From Streptomyces sp. NBC_01451 (GTDB lineage Bacteria > Actinomycetota > Actinomycetes > Streptomycetales > Streptomycetaceae): 64,000 nt of DNA. Shown here in pieces: positions 14,994 to 23,547 of this stretch. Position 1 is the stretch's first letter. Every line of letters starts with the position of its first letter. The notes under the pieces are model-generated. The model searched no databases, was not told the origin of the DNA, and saw only the letters and a list, made by a program, of their open reading frames with translations. The translations under genes and the position numbers were made by a program. The stretch spans positions 9,300,001 through 9,364,000 of the forward strand of contig NZ_CP109479.1 of the NCBI RefSeq assembly GCF_036227485.1, given 5' to 3'.

Positions 14994-15460
14994 ACCGGCA
15001 TCTCCTCCTGGTCACTGCGAGGCTCAGGTGTCGTGTGCCTCGTTGATGCCCGGACCATACGTAGAGTCGGCGGCCGGAAACCTTGTTGTTCCTGTACTGG
15101 CCGAGGGAGCTTCCGAAAAGTCGGATGATGCCATATCCGTGACCGCTCATGCCCTTCAAATGACTGGGGCCGCGTCTTCTTCCGCAGGAGGACTCGCGGG
15201 GGGACTGTGCGGAGACGCGCTGCGGGTGGTCGCGGCCAACGGCCCTCTGTGGCTCGCGGAGACGGCCGGCTCGATGTTTTCCGCCCGTAGTGACTCAAGC
15301 GGTTGCGTCAGGTCGGACCGGGCCAGGGTCATCGTTCACTGATCCGTTGAACTGTCCTTTCAGCAGGATGAGTTGAGGGGCGGCCTTTTCCACCATCGCC
15401 TGAGGCCTACGAAGGGGATACCGGGGCACACGGATCTCACCCTTCGAGAGGAACCGCTCC
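14994..15460. other. 467-bp non-coding stretch
   Basis: Apart from the roadblock ribosome binding site at its left end, I see no gene with codon bias or family resemblance in this stretch. It should carry the divergent promoters of the roadblock gene and the small membrane protein at 15461, but no confident -35/-10 pair was found. Confidence 0.5.
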
Positions 15461-15631
15461 ATGCTTGGTATAGCCGCGGCAGTACTGTTCTTCATATCGT
15501 TCCTGATCAACGCTGCCGAGATCTCGACGAACGATGTCTTCTCTTCCACGAACGTCATGCTTCTCGGCCTGATGCTCCTGGCCCTGCAGGTCGCGGGAGT
15601 CGGGAGCGGCTGGTCTGGGCGCAGGCGCTGA
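15461..15631 (+). CDS. Small two-helix membrane protein
   Basis: A 56-codon gene with ATG at 15461 preceded by a GAGAGGAA ribosome binding site 8 bp upstream, and stop at 15629-15631. The product starts with a hydrophobic segment (GIAAAVLFFISFLINAA), has a short polar turn EISTNDVFSSTN, a second hydrophobic segment (VMLLGLMLLALQVAGV) and a basic end GWSGRRR, so it is predicted to be a hairpin membrane protein with positive C-terminus. It looks like a short hypothetical protein conserved in Streptomyces; function unknown. A 15-bp perfect terminator follows at once, supporting a real monocistronic gene. Confidence 0.75.
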   Translation: MLGIAAAVLFFISFLINAAEISTNDVFSSTNVMLLGLMLLALQVAGVGSGWSGRRR

Positions 15632-15645
15632 CACAGGTAAGACCC

Positions 15646-15684
15646 GGGGTGGGGTGAGGCCATGACGACGCCTCACCCCACCCC
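15646..15684 (+). terminator. Intrinsic terminator after the small membrane protein
   Basis: A perfect 15-bp stem (GGGGTGGGGTGAGGC at 15646-15660 with its complement at 15670-15684) and a 9-nt loop, 14 bp after the stop codon at 15631. Confidence 0.85.
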
Positions 15685-15915
15685 TATGCCTTCACGTGTA
15701 TCTGCAGTGACATTTGACGATCCCTTCGACCGACCCCAGTCGCGTTGACCCGGAGACGCTCGGCGGGGATGGGCCTTGAGACCGGCACGCAGTAGTTGGG
15801 CGGTCTCCTCGGTGGTCGCACCGGTGCCCGGGGGCAGAGTCTTGGCCAGGGTGACGGTCTCGGTGGTCTTCTGCCGCGCGAAGGCGAGCCGACGGCCTGG
15901 GACGCGCATGTTGGC

Positions 15916-15964
15916 CCCGTAGCCCGTAGCCCGTAGCCCGTAGCCCGTAGCCCGTAGCCCGTAG
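15916..15964. repeat. Heptanucleotide tandem repeat (CCCGTAG)7
   Basis: Seven uninterrupted copies of CCCGTAG, followed by degenerate copies (CCCGTGA, CCCGCAA). The array sits 68 bp before the cobalamin riboswitch, where the btu promoter would be expected. It has no CRISPR-like spacers. Such short arrays are prone to slippage, so copy number probably varies between strains. The rest of 15685-16031 shows no gene. Confidence 0.9.
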
Positions 15965-16031
15965 CCCGTGACCCGCAACCGGTGAGCGATCGCGCTAACT
16001 GACGGTGCGGCGGGCTTGATAGCCTCAGCGG

Positions 16032-16180
16032 GCCAGTCGAGCCACATCCGAGGCCAGGGAATCCGGTGCGAATCCGGAACTGACGCGCAGCGGTGAGGGG
16101 GACGGGCGGGGCACAGAACGCCACTGGGAGACCGGGAAGGCGCCTCGTCCGGACGAACCCGAGTCCGAAGACCTGCTGGC
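16032..16180 (+). promoter_or_regulatory. Cobalamin (adenosylcobalamin) riboswitch
   Basis: The leader of the btu operon contains the cobalamin riboswitch core: GGGAATCCGGTGCGAATCCGG, then AACTGACGCGCAGCGGTGAG, then the B12-box element GCCACTGGGA with CGGGAAGGCG, and the closing GAGTCCGAAGACC. A P1 stem is formed by GCCAG (16032-16036) and CTGGC (16176-16180). Just downstream a 9-bp hairpin (CCTCCGCAC/GTGCGGAGG, 16182-16202) may belong to the expression platform. Binding of the B12 coenzyme would be expected to switch off the importer genes downstream. Confidence 0.95.
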
Positions 16181-16248
16181 ACCTCCGCACTCCGTGCGGA
16201 GGGACGTCCGTAGGCCAGGCTCCGCGTACGAGCCCCGACCCCTGAGGC

Positions 16249-17283
16249 ATGCCCGTGCTCCGTACCCCCGCGCTTCTGCTCACGTCCGCTCTGCTGCTCA
16301 CCGCCTGTGGCGGGTCGAGGAGCGGCACCGAGAGCCCCGGGAGGTCCGCCGACGCGGGCTACCCGGTGACCATCGACAACTGCGGCCACAAGATCACCCT
16401 GACGTCGGCCCCGAAGCGGGCCGTCTCCCTGAACCAGGGCACCACGGAGATCCTGCTCTCCCTCGGTCTCGCCGACCGCATGGCCGGGACGGCGACCTGG
16501 ACGGACCCGGTGATGAAGGGACTGGAGAAGGCCAACGCGTCCGTGCCCCGGCTCGCGGACAACGCGCCCTCCTTCGAGCGGGTCCTGGACGCCGAACCCG
16601 ACTTCGTCACCGCGTCGTTCGTCTCGACCCTCGGCAAGGGCGGCGTCGCCACCCGCGCGCAGTTCGAGAAGCTGGGCGTGCCCACGTACGTCTCGCCCTC
16701 CGACTGCTCGACGGGCAAGGACAACGACAGCGGTGGCGACGGATCGCGCGCCACACCGCTCACGCTCGACGCCGTGTACGGCGAAATACGCGACCTGGCA
16801 CGGGCGTTCGGCGTCGAGAAGCGCGGAGGGGCACTCGTCGCCGAGCTGGAGGAACGAGTGCGCAGGGCGACCGCCGGGCTGCACGCCTCCGACGTCTCCC
16901 TCATGTACTGGTTCGCCAACTCCCAGTCGCCGTACCTGGCCGGCTGCTGCGGCGCGCCGGGCGCCGTCACCCGTGCGGTCGGCGCCAGGAACGCCTTCGC
17001 CGACACCCACGACGAGTGGCCCCAGATCAGCTGGGAGACCGTCGCCGACCGTGACCCCGACGTCATCGTGATCGGCGACCTGACCCGCAAACAGCAGACC
17101 GCGGAGACCGCCGAGGCCAAGATCCGATTCCTGGAGACGAACCCCGCCACCCGCAACCTGACCGCCGTGAAGAAGAAGCGGTACGTCCTGCTCAGCGGGC
17201 AGGCGATGAACCCGTCCATCCGCACGGTCGAAGGGATCGAGCAGGTCGCCGCCGGACTGCGCGACTTCGGGCTCGCCAAGTGA
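16249..17283 (+). CDS. btuF: Cobalamin ABC transporter substrate-binding lipoprotein (BtuF-like)
   Basis: Extracytoplasmic substrate-binding lipoprotein of the BtuF/FepB (cluster A, helical backbone) class, 344 residues. A lipoprotein signal peptide ends in the lipobox LLTAC, making Cys the lipidated residue. The mature part begins VTIDNCGHKITL and has the family motif PKRAVSLNQGTTEILLSLGLADRM, then EPDFVTAS and the helix TLDAVYGEIRDLARAFGV. Assignment to cobalamin rather than iron-siderophore import rests on the riboswitch immediately upstream. It heads an operon whose next start overlaps its stop (GTGA at 17280-17283). Confidence 0.9.
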   Translation: MPVLRTPALLLTSALLLTACGGSRSGTESPGRSADAGYPVTIDNCGHKITLTSAPKRAVSLNQGTTEILLSLGLADRMAGTATWTDPVMKGLEKANASVPRLADNAPSFERVLDAEPDFVTASFVSTLGKGGVATRAQFEKLGVPTYVSPSDCSTGKDNDSGGDGSRATPLTLDAVYGEIRDLARAFGVEKRGGALVAELEERVRRATAGLHASDVSLMYWFANSQSPYLAGCCGAPGAVTRAVGARNAFADTHDEWPQISWETVADRDPDVIVIGDLTRKQQTAETAEAKIRFLETNPATRNLTAVKKKRYVLLSGQAMNPSIRTVEGIEQVAAGLRDFGLAK

Positions 17284-18293
17284 GCACCCGTCTCCTGCTG
17301 TTGACCGGCGGCGGGCTGGTCGCGCTGCTCGCGTCGGTCGCCGTCGCCGTGACGATCGGGCCCGCCGACATCTCCACGGGCGACGTGTGGGCGTCCGTCG
17401 CGGCCCATCTGGGCTTCGGCGAGAGCACGTTGGCGCCGCTGCGCGACGGCATCGTGTGGAACCTGCGCATGCCCCGGACCCTGCTCGCCGCCGTGTGCGG
17501 GGCCGGGCTCGCCGTGTGCGGGGCCGTCATGCAGTCGCTGCTGCGCAACCCGCTGGCCGATCCGTTCGTGCTCGGCGTCTCCTCGGGCGCGTCCACGGGA
17601 GCGGTCGCCGTCGTCGTGCTGGGGGTGGGCGGGGGAGTCGTGTCCATGTCGGCGGGTGCCTTCCTGGGCGCGCTGCTCTCCTTCGCGCTGGTGCTGCTGC
17701 TCAGCCACACCCTCGGCGACAGCGTCGACCGGGTCGTGCTGTCCGGGGTCGCGGCCATGCAGCTGTTCTCCGCGCTGACCTCGTTCATCGTGCTGACCTC
17801 CGCCGACGCCGAGACCACCCGGGGCGTGCTCTTCTGGCTGCTGGGCTCCCTCACGGGCGCCGACTGGAGCCAGGTGCTGCTCTGCACGGCCGTCCTGGCT
17901 GTCGTCCTCCTGGTCTGCCTCGGCCACGCCCGCACCCTGGACGCGTTCGCCTTCGGCGAGGAGGCCGCCGCCTCGCTCGGGGTCAGGGTCGCCCGCACCC
18001 GGCTGATCCTGCTGTGCGTGACCGCGCTGCTCACCGCGGCCCTGGTCAGCTGCGCCGGCGCCATCGGCTTCGTCGGCCTGGTCCTGCCCCACGTGACACG
18101 GTCGCTCACCGGTTCCGGGCACGCCCGTCTCCTGCCCGTCACGGCGCTGACCGGAGCGGTCTTCCTGGTGTGGGTGGACACCGTCGCCCGTACCGTCCTC
18201 GACCCCCAGGAGATCCCGGTGGGTGTGGTGACGTCTCTGATCGGCGTGCCGGCTTTCGTGGCCGTGCTCTACCGCGGACGGAGGAAGGGATGA
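17280..18293 (+). CDS. btuC: Cobalamin ABC transporter permease (BtuC/FecCD family)
   Basis: Membrane permease of the FecCD/BtuC family, 337 residues with about ten predicted membrane helices. Motifs include LRMPRTLLAAVCGAGLAVCGAVMQSLLRNPLADPFVLGVSSGA, split over the usual helix 2-3 region, and GAIGFVGLVLPHVTR near the C-terminus, which contacts the ATPase. It pairs with BtuF and BtuD to import corrinoid across the membrane. It overlaps both neighbours by 4 bp (GTGA and ATGA), so the three proteins are translationally coupled. Confidence 0.93.
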   Translation: MSTRLLLLTGGGLVALLASVAVAVTIGPADISTGDVWASVAAHLGFGESTLAPLRDGIVWNLRMPRTLLAAVCGAGLAVCGAVMQSLLRNPLADPFVLGVSSGASTGAVAVVVLGVGGGVVSMSAGAFLGALLSFALVLLLSHTLGDSVDRVVLSGVAAMQLFSALTSFIVLTSADAETTRGVLFWLLGSLTGADWSQVLLCTAVLAVVLLVCLGHARTLDAFAFGEEAAASLGVRVARTRLILLCVTALLTAALVSCAGAIGFVGLVLPHVTRSLTGSGHARLLPVTALTGAVFLVWVDTVARTVLDPQEIPVGVVTSLIGVPAFVAVLYRGRRKG

Positions 18294-19111
18294 CCGGCCT
18301 CCACGCCGACCGCGTCGTGCGGCGCATCGCCGACAAGGCGGTCGTCGACGGCATCACCCTCACTCTGGGACCCGGTGAGACCGTCGGCCTCCTCGGCCCC
18401 AACGGCTCAGGGAAGTCAACCCTGTTGAGGCTCCTCGCCGGGACCCTCGCACCCACTGCCGGGGTCGTCACCCTGGACGGGCGCCCACTCCCGGAGGCCG
18501 GCCGCCGGGCCACGGCCCGCCGTATCGCCACCGTCGAGCAGCACGCCCACACCCAGACCGAACTGACCGTCCGGGACGTCGTCGCTCTGGGCCGCATACC
18601 GCACCGCCGCGCCTGGACACCGGCCACCGCCGCAGACACCGGGGCCGTCGCCGAAGCCCTGGCACGCACCGGACTGGCCGAACTCGCCGGCCGGTCCTGG
18701 CACACCCTGTCCGGCGGCGAACGCCAACGCGCCCAGATCGCCCGCGCTCTCGCCCAGCAACCCCGGGAACTCCTCCTCGACGAACCCACCAACCACCTGG
18801 ACATTCAGCACCAGCTCGACCTGCTGGACCTCGTCGTGAGCCTGCCCGTCACCACGGTGGTCGCCCTGCACGACCTCAACCTCGCCGCGATGTACTGCGA
18901 CCGCCTGCTCGTCCTGCGTGACGGCCGCGCCGTCGCCGAAGGCACCCCGGCCGAGGTGCTCACCCCCGCACTCATCGAGCAGGTCTACGGCGTCCGCGCC
19001 GAAGTCACTTACGACCCCGGCCACCCCGTGATCCGTTTCCTGCGGCCGGCCACCCGTAACGGATCTCCCCGCGAGAGGAGTACGACGAATGACGTCTCGG
19101 CAGCGACCTGA
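18290..19111 (+). CDS. btuD: Cobalamin ABC transporter ATP-binding protein (BtuD/FecE family)
   Basis: ABC ATPase of the FecE/BtuD/HmuV class, 273 residues. Walker A is LLGPNGSGKSTLLRLLAG, the Q-loop region is ATVEQHAHTQTELTVRDVV, the signature is LSGGERQRAQIARALAQ, Walker B is LLLDEPTNHLD, and the H-loop is VVALHDLNLAAMYCDRLLVL. The ATG at 18290 overlaps the permease stop. The C-terminal ~35 residues extend beyond the usual domain and overlap the start of the ferredoxin-like gene by 23 bp. Confidence 0.93.
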   Translation: MTGLHADRVVRRIADKAVVDGITLTLGPGETVGLLGPNGSGKSTLLRLLAGTLAPTAGVVTLDGRPLPEAGRRATARRIATVEQHAHTQTELTVRDVVALGRIPHRRAWTPATAADTGAVAEALARTGLAELAGRSWHTLSGGERQRAQIARALAQQPRELLLDEPTNHLDIQHQLDLLDLVVSLPVTTVVALHDLNLAAMYCDRLLVLRDGRAVAEGTPAEVLTPALIEQVYGVRAEVTYDPGHPVIRFLRPATRNGSPRERSTTNDVSAAT

Positions 19112-19481
19112 GGAAGGCCGTACGGAGCGGATCCCTGCCCAAGCGGCGCCGTGCCGCATCGTGGTCTGCCGGGACTGCTGTTGCGGAAGCCCGAAAGTGA
19201 CCGGAGTCGATCATGCCCAGCAGACCGCGCGCCTGGCCGAGAACGCCCCCGTGCGCATCGCGGCCTGCCTCGATGTGTGCGACCAGGCCAACGTGATCGT
19301 CGTCCAGCCCTCCGCCGCCGCACGAGCCGCCGGAGCCCGCCCGGTCTGGCTCGGCCTCGTCAACGACCCCGACGCCACCGAGGACATCGTCGACTGGGTA
19401 CAGGCCGGCGGCCCCGGCATCGCGCCCCGTCCCGACATCCTCGACCTCTACGTCTTCACCCCGCCCCGAAAAGCGCGATGA
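19089..19481 (+). CDS. (2Fe-2S) ferredoxin-like thioredoxin-fold protein
   Basis: A 130-residue protein resembling the thioredoxin-like (2Fe-2S) ferredoxins. It has the N-terminal CRDCCCG cluster within IVVCRDCCCGSPK and a later AACLDVCDQANVIVVQPS, giving the four-cysteine pattern of that fold. It ends with an aromatic segment LDLYVFTPP. The ATG at 19089 has a GAGAGGAG site and lies inside the end of btuD, so it belongs to the same riboswitch-controlled operon. Similar proteins occur beside cobalamin genes in actinobacteria. By inference it may donate an electron for corrinoid reduction after import. Confidence 0.75.
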   Translation: MTSRQRPEEGRTERIPAQAAPCRIVVCRDCCCGSPKVTGVDHAQQTARLAENAPVRIAACLDVCDQANVIVVQPSAAARAAGARPVWLGLVNDPDATEDIVDWVQAGGPGIAPRPDILDLYVFTPPRKAR

Positions 19482-20097
19482 GCCACCACAACCGGCGGAC
19501 CAGTGCGCTCAGGCGTGCGCTCTGCCCAGGGAAGCACGGGACCAGGACGTACACCGCTCTCGGTACTCAGAGCGCAGGGCGCGGATTGCGGCCGCGCGGG
19601 GCCGAGGCCGGCCGCAGACCGGTGCCAGCCGGGTCGGACACCGTGACGGCGGCCATACGGCGCCCATGCGGCGGGGAGCGGGCGAGGGTCGCGCCGGCTC
19701 CGGGCGTGGCACGCACGCGAGGAGGAACCGCGTCTACCGGACCACCCGGTCGTCGGGACCGAGCCCGTGCCGGTAGGGCCGGAGTCGCAGATGGCGTAGG
19801 AGGGTTGGGGCGGCCGACCGGCGGCGCCACCGCCCACTCGGTGGACCGGCGCAGGGGGACCGCGACGATCTCCTCCCGGTGCGTGGGGTTGGGGGTACGG
19901 CTGGCGTCGGGTCGGCGGACACCGTCGCGAGCGCGAGTGGGCGGGCACTCCACGCGACTGCCCACGGACGCCGCCTGACGGGCGTCCGGGTGCTGCTCGT
20001 ATCGATCCGGCCACCGCTCTGACCAGGCAAAATCAATGACGCAGGTGATGTTGCGCAGACTCGGGGAAGAAGTTGCGGCAGCAGACAGGAGGTTGTC
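19482..20097. other. 616-bp region without a convincing gene
   Basis: No frame here shows domain similarity, and open frames on both strands look like chance products of high GC. A ribosome binding site (ACAGGAGG) at its right end belongs to the phosphatase gene at 20098. No terminator for the btu operon could be identified with confidence. Confidence 0.5.
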
Positions 20098-21291
20098 GTG
20101 AAGGGTGAAGATCTGGAACTGGGCGAGTTGCTGGCCGCTGCGGAAGCGGCCCCGCCCGGTGAGTCGGTCGACGTGGTGGCACACGACCTGCAGAAGCGGT
20201 TCGGTGCCGAGCGGGTGTCTTTCCTGTTCGTCGACCTGATCGGCCAGCGGCTGATTCGGCTCGCCGCGGCCGGCGACGAGGGTGCCGACGACACCGGGCC
20301 GATCGATCTGCAGGGCAGCGTCTACGACGGAGTGCTGCGGAGCCAACGCCAGCATGTGGAAACGGACGCCCAGGGCGGACTGAACGTCATCACGCCGGTC
20401 ACCAACCGCGGCGACTGCATCGGTGTTCTGGAACTGAGTCTCCAGTCGGCGGACGACACCGTGCTGAACCAGGTCCGTGACGCCGCACACGCGTTGGCCT
20501 ACATCATCGTCACCGACCGTCGCTTCACCGACCTGTACCACCTGGGCAGGCGCACCACCAAGCTCAGCCTGGCCGCGGAGATCCAGCACCAGCTCCTTCC
20601 CTCGGCCCCCTGCTGCGAGGCGGAACAGTTCACCCTGGCCGCCGGTCTGGTCCCGGCCGACGACATCGGTGGCGACACCTACGACTACACGCTCGACCGC
20701 GACACCCTGCACCTGTCGATCACCGATGCCATGGGCCACGACACGGACTCCGCCCTGTTGGCCACCTTGCTGGTCGGTGCGCTGCGGCGGTCCCGCCGCA
20801 GCGGCTGCGACGCCGTCGAGCAGGCCCGGCACGCCCACGAGGCCCTGCTGAGCCACAGCCGTGGCCTGGCCACCGGACAGTTGCTGTGCGTCGACCTCCG
20901 CACAGGCCTGTGCGGACTGGTCAACGCCGGTCATCCCCGGCCGCTGCGGCTGCGCGGCGGTGCCGTGGAAGAGCTGGAACTCGCCGTCAACCTGCCCTTC
21001 GGCGTGGTCGCCCCCAGCTCCTACCGCCTGCAGGAGCTGCAACTGTGTCCGGGAGACCGTCTCGTCCTGCTCACCGACGGAATGCAGGAGCGCGGTGCCG
21101 CGGCTGTCGACCTGGCCGCGGTCGTGCGTGACACGCGCGAGATGCACCCGCGCGAAGCCGTCCGGAGCCTGACCGCCGCGGTCCTCGACGCCTGCCACGG
21201 AAGCCTCAAGGACGACGCCACGGTCCTGATCCTGGACTGGCACGGCATCGCGGCAGACCGGTCGAAGTTGCCCGCTCCCGCCTCCCGGTGA
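20098..21291 (+). CDS. GAF-like/PP2C (SpoIIE-type) serine phosphatase
   Basis: Cytoplasmic SpoIIE-type PP2C phosphatase of 397 residues. The N-terminal part (~25-150) is GAF-like (RVSFLFVDLIGQRLIRLAA, LNVITPVTNRGDCIGVLEL). The PP2C domain (~165-385) has LAAEIQHQLLPSAPC, the metal-binding GGDTYDY and DAMGHD aspartates, LVNAGHPRPLRLRG, VLLTDGMQERG and the C-terminal KDDATVLIL. Such proteins dephosphorylate STAS-domain anti-sigma antagonists or regulate developmental sigma cascades. GTG at 20098 is well supported by ACAGGAGG 6 bp upstream. No STAS or kinase partner is adjacent; the nearest is at 27.5-28.5 kb. Confidence 0.92.
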   Translation: MKGEDLELGELLAAAEAAPPGESVDVVAHDLQKRFGAERVSFLFVDLIGQRLIRLAAAGDEGADDTGPIDLQGSVYDGVLRSQRQHVETDAQGGLNVITPVTNRGDCIGVLELSLQSADDTVLNQVRDAAHALAYIIVTDRRFTDLYHLGRRTTKLSLAAEIQHQLLPSAPCCEAEQFTLAAGLVPADDIGGDTYDYTLDRDTLHLSITDAMGHDTDSALLATLLVGALRRSRRSGCDAVEQARHAHEALLSHSRGLATGQLLCVDLRTGLCGLVNAGHPRPLRLRGGAVEELELAVNLPFGVVAPSSYRLQELQLCPGDRLVLLTDGMQERGAAAVDLAAVVRDTREMHPREAVRSLTAAVLDACHGSLKDDATVLILDWHGIAADRSKLPAPASR

Positions 21292-21541
21292 GGTGAGGGC
21301 GTCCCGGCGGGCGAGCGAACCATGAGCGCTGGTGCGTCAGGGCGGCGCGCAGCCGATGGTCAACCTGCATCCGCAACCCCGCCGAGCAGCTTCCTGCCAC
21401 AGCCGTGTAACAGTGAACGCACAGGTACAACTCTCACCTCACCTCGCCGGTCGAACCTGATGTGTCGCACATCTGCGCCTCGGTGGAACCGGTGCCGCCC
21501 GGCGCGACTCCTCTCGTCCCGACCGAACTCGGAGTTGAACC

Positions 21542-22354
21542 GTGCCCAGGAAGACCCTGCCGAAGCGGCTCGCCACCACCGCCGCGCTCCTGCTCACCGT
21601 GGGCGCCCTGTCCGTACCCGCCGCCTCGGCGAGACCTTCGGACGCCGCGCCCGTCCGCGCCTACGTGCTGACAGTGACGACCAACCCGACCAGCACCGAC
21701 TACAACCACCGCCACGTCGACGTCACCGGCACCGTCACCAAGGCCGACGGCACCCCGGTGCCCAATATCCCCGTGACCGTCCAGGAGGTCGTCCGCTTCA
21801 CCACCTGGAACCCGTGGGGCGACCCGATCGACCCCGCGTACTACGATCCGCGGGACCTGGGCAAGCCGGTCACCGACGCCAAGGGGAAGTTCACCATCCC
21901 CGACGTCGACATCGACCACGTGAGCGGCAGCAGCCTGCTCAACGTCCAGCGCAAGGTGCAGATCACTGCCTCCTACGACGAGGACGGCAACCCCAACACC
22001 CCGCAGGACGGCTACTACACGGCCACCAGCGTGGTCACCAAGGCCAGGACCAGCTCGTTCAGCTACACGGTCAACAAGAAGAAGGTGAAGAAGGGCACCA
22101 TCCTCACCGTTCAGGGCAAGGTCACTCTCCCCAAGGGCGTCCAGCGCGAGGGCACCGAGGTCTTCCTTCAGACCTACTGGGAGAACGAGTACCGCGTGCA
22201 GACGACCGCCGAGGAAGACGGCTTCTTCGTGATGTCGGTGCGTGTCCGTGGCTACGACGACACGTTCATGCTGCGCACTGCTCCGACGGACCTCTACGTG
22301 GCGGGCGCGTCCAAGCGGCTCCCCATCACCAACACCTCGCTTCCCCGCAAGTAG
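21542..22354 (+). CDS. Secreted protein with Ig-like/carboxypeptidase-regulatory-like domains
   Basis: Exported protein of 270 residues. The signal peptide is MPRKTLPKRLATTAALLLTV followed by GALSVPAASA, with an AxA cleavage site. The mature part looks like two beta-sandwich repeats: the first begins VTTNPTSTDYNHRHVDVTGTV and has PVPNIPVTVQEVV with TDAKGKFTIPDV; the second begins FSYTVNKKKVKKGTILTVQGKV and contains a similar strand series. No catalytic motif was recognised, so a structural or binding role outside the cell is likely. GTG start at 21542. It is followed by a stem-loop terminator. Confidence 0.75.
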   Translation: MPRKTLPKRLATTAALLLTVGALSVPAASARPSDAAPVRAYVLTVTTNPTSTDYNHRHVDVTGTVTKADGTPVPNIPVTVQEVVRFTTWNPWGDPIDPAYYDPRDLGKPVTDAKGKFTIPDVDIDHVSGSSLLNVQRKVQITASYDEDGNPNTPQDGYYTATSVVTKARTSSFSYTVNKKKVKKGTILTVQGKVTLPKGVQREGTEVFLQTYWENEYRVQTTAEEDGFFVMSVRVRGYDDTFMLRTAPTDLYVAGASKRLPITNTSLPRK

Positions 22355-22380
22355 CCCTCCGGTCGCTTGCCCCGGCGAAC

Positions 22381-22410
22381 GGGTCACCCTCGCACCCGCG
22401 AAGGTGACCC
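22381..22410 (+). terminator. Stem-loop terminator after the secreted beta-sandwich protein
   Basis: GGGTCACC (22381-22388) pairs with GGTGACCC (22403-22410), continued inside by TCGC/GCGA after one mismatch, giving a 12-bp stem with a tiny loop, 26 bp past the stop codon. The remaining ~250 bp up to 22656 show no gene. Confidence 0.7.
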
Positions 22411-22656
22411 AGCAGCGCTTGTACGGGGTCCGGCGCCGCAGATCGGAATGGCCGGTACCGCCCTCCAGGGAGGGAGACACCACAGGGCATCCGTCTCCCC
22501 GCAGTCGCGAGGACGCTCACGGCAGGACAGGGTGGTGACCGATGCACCGGGCGAGGCGGTCGACGATTTCGAAGCAGGTGCCGTCGCGGCGATGAGTCCG
22601 GCGGGGTCCACAGGTCTACCTCCCGACCGCGACAACCAACTCATCGGGAGTACGTG

Positions 22657-23301
22657 ATGGGCCTCATCCACATCGAGCTGTTCGCAACCCTCGACCTCGT
22701 CGGGCAGGCGCCCGGCGGTCCCGAGGAGGACCCGACGGGGTTTCCGTTCGGCGGCTGGCAGGCACCCCTGCTGGACGAGGTATCCGGGGCGCAGGTCGCT
22801 GCCGCGTACGAGGGCACGGACGCCCTTCTGCTCGGCAGGCGGACGTATGACATCTTCGCCGCCTACTGGCCGCACCAGAAGGGCGGCGAGGACAACGAGA
22901 TCGCCACGCTCTTCAACAGCGTCCCGAAGTACGTCGCCTCCCGCGGCAGGGCCGACCTCACGTGGGCCGGGTCCACGCAGCTCGGCCCCGATCTGGTCGG
23001 CGCGGTGCGCGAGATCCGCGACCGGCACGAGCACATCAAGGTCGTCGGGAGCCTGGACCTGGTGCAGACCCTCCTGCGGGAGAAGCTCTTCGACCGTCTC
23101 GACCTCTGGGTGCATCCGATCGTGCTCGGCGTCGGGAAGAAGGTGTTCGACGGTGGCGCCGTGCCCACGAACATCACCCTCCTGGAACCGCCGGCCGCCG
23201 GGCCGAAGGGCATCGTGTACCTGCGCTACGGGCTCGCCGACGGCACGCCCGGGACGGGGGACATGAGCGCACCCGATCGCGGTGTCGGGCGCGAGGACTG
23301 A
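22657..23301 (+). CDS. Dihydrofolate reductase-like (RibD C-terminal domain) protein
   Basis: Reductase-like protein of 214 residues with the RibD C-terminal/DHFR fold. Features are the initial strand LIHIELFATLDLVG, GTDALLLGRRTYDIFAAYWP with the NADPH-binding GRxTY element, and HIKVVGSLDLVQTLLREKLFDRLDLWVHPIVLG, a typical family block. Members of this group are mostly uncharacterised pyridine-nucleotide-dependent reductases, distinct from housekeeping folate DHFR. ATG at 22657 has GGGAG 6 bp upstream. A second, more distant member lies at 60378. Confidence 0.88.
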   Translation: MGLIHIELFATLDLVGQAPGGPEEDPTGFPFGGWQAPLLDEVSGAQVAAAYEGTDALLLGRRTYDIFAAYWPHQKGGEDNEIATLFNSVPKYVASRGRADLTWAGSTQLGPDLVGAVREIRDRHEHIKVVGSLDLVQTLLREKLFDRLDLWVHPIVLGVGKKVFDGGAVPTNITLLEPPAAGPKGIVYLRYGLADGTPGTGDMSAPDRGVGRED

Positions 23302-23547
23302 AGCCGCCCCGCGCGCCGCTTGCGGGGTGTCCCCGCTCAGCGGGATCTCGTCGAGGCCAGGGAGTCACGCCGAGCCGGGCCGGTGCGTGTGGGAAGCCGG
23401 AGACGGCGGTGCTGTGGATGCTCGCCGGAGGCGGTGAGGAGGAACACGGCCTTCTCCGAAGTCCGGGACTCGTCCGAGCCGGACCCGTCCGATCCCTACC
23501 CCAGCAGGGTGAGGCGCGGGTCGGCGCCGGTCCGCATACTCGGTTCC

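Noticed and set aside
14839..15159. Alternative minus-strand gene starting with the ATG next to the AGGAGGAG site at 15000
   Set aside because: That frame yields an Arg-rich sequence unrelated to any family and overlaps the roadblock gene; the ATG is also too close to the ribosome binding site.
15916..15971. CRISPR array
   Set aside because: The 7-bp units are contiguous with no spacers, and no cas genes are nearby.
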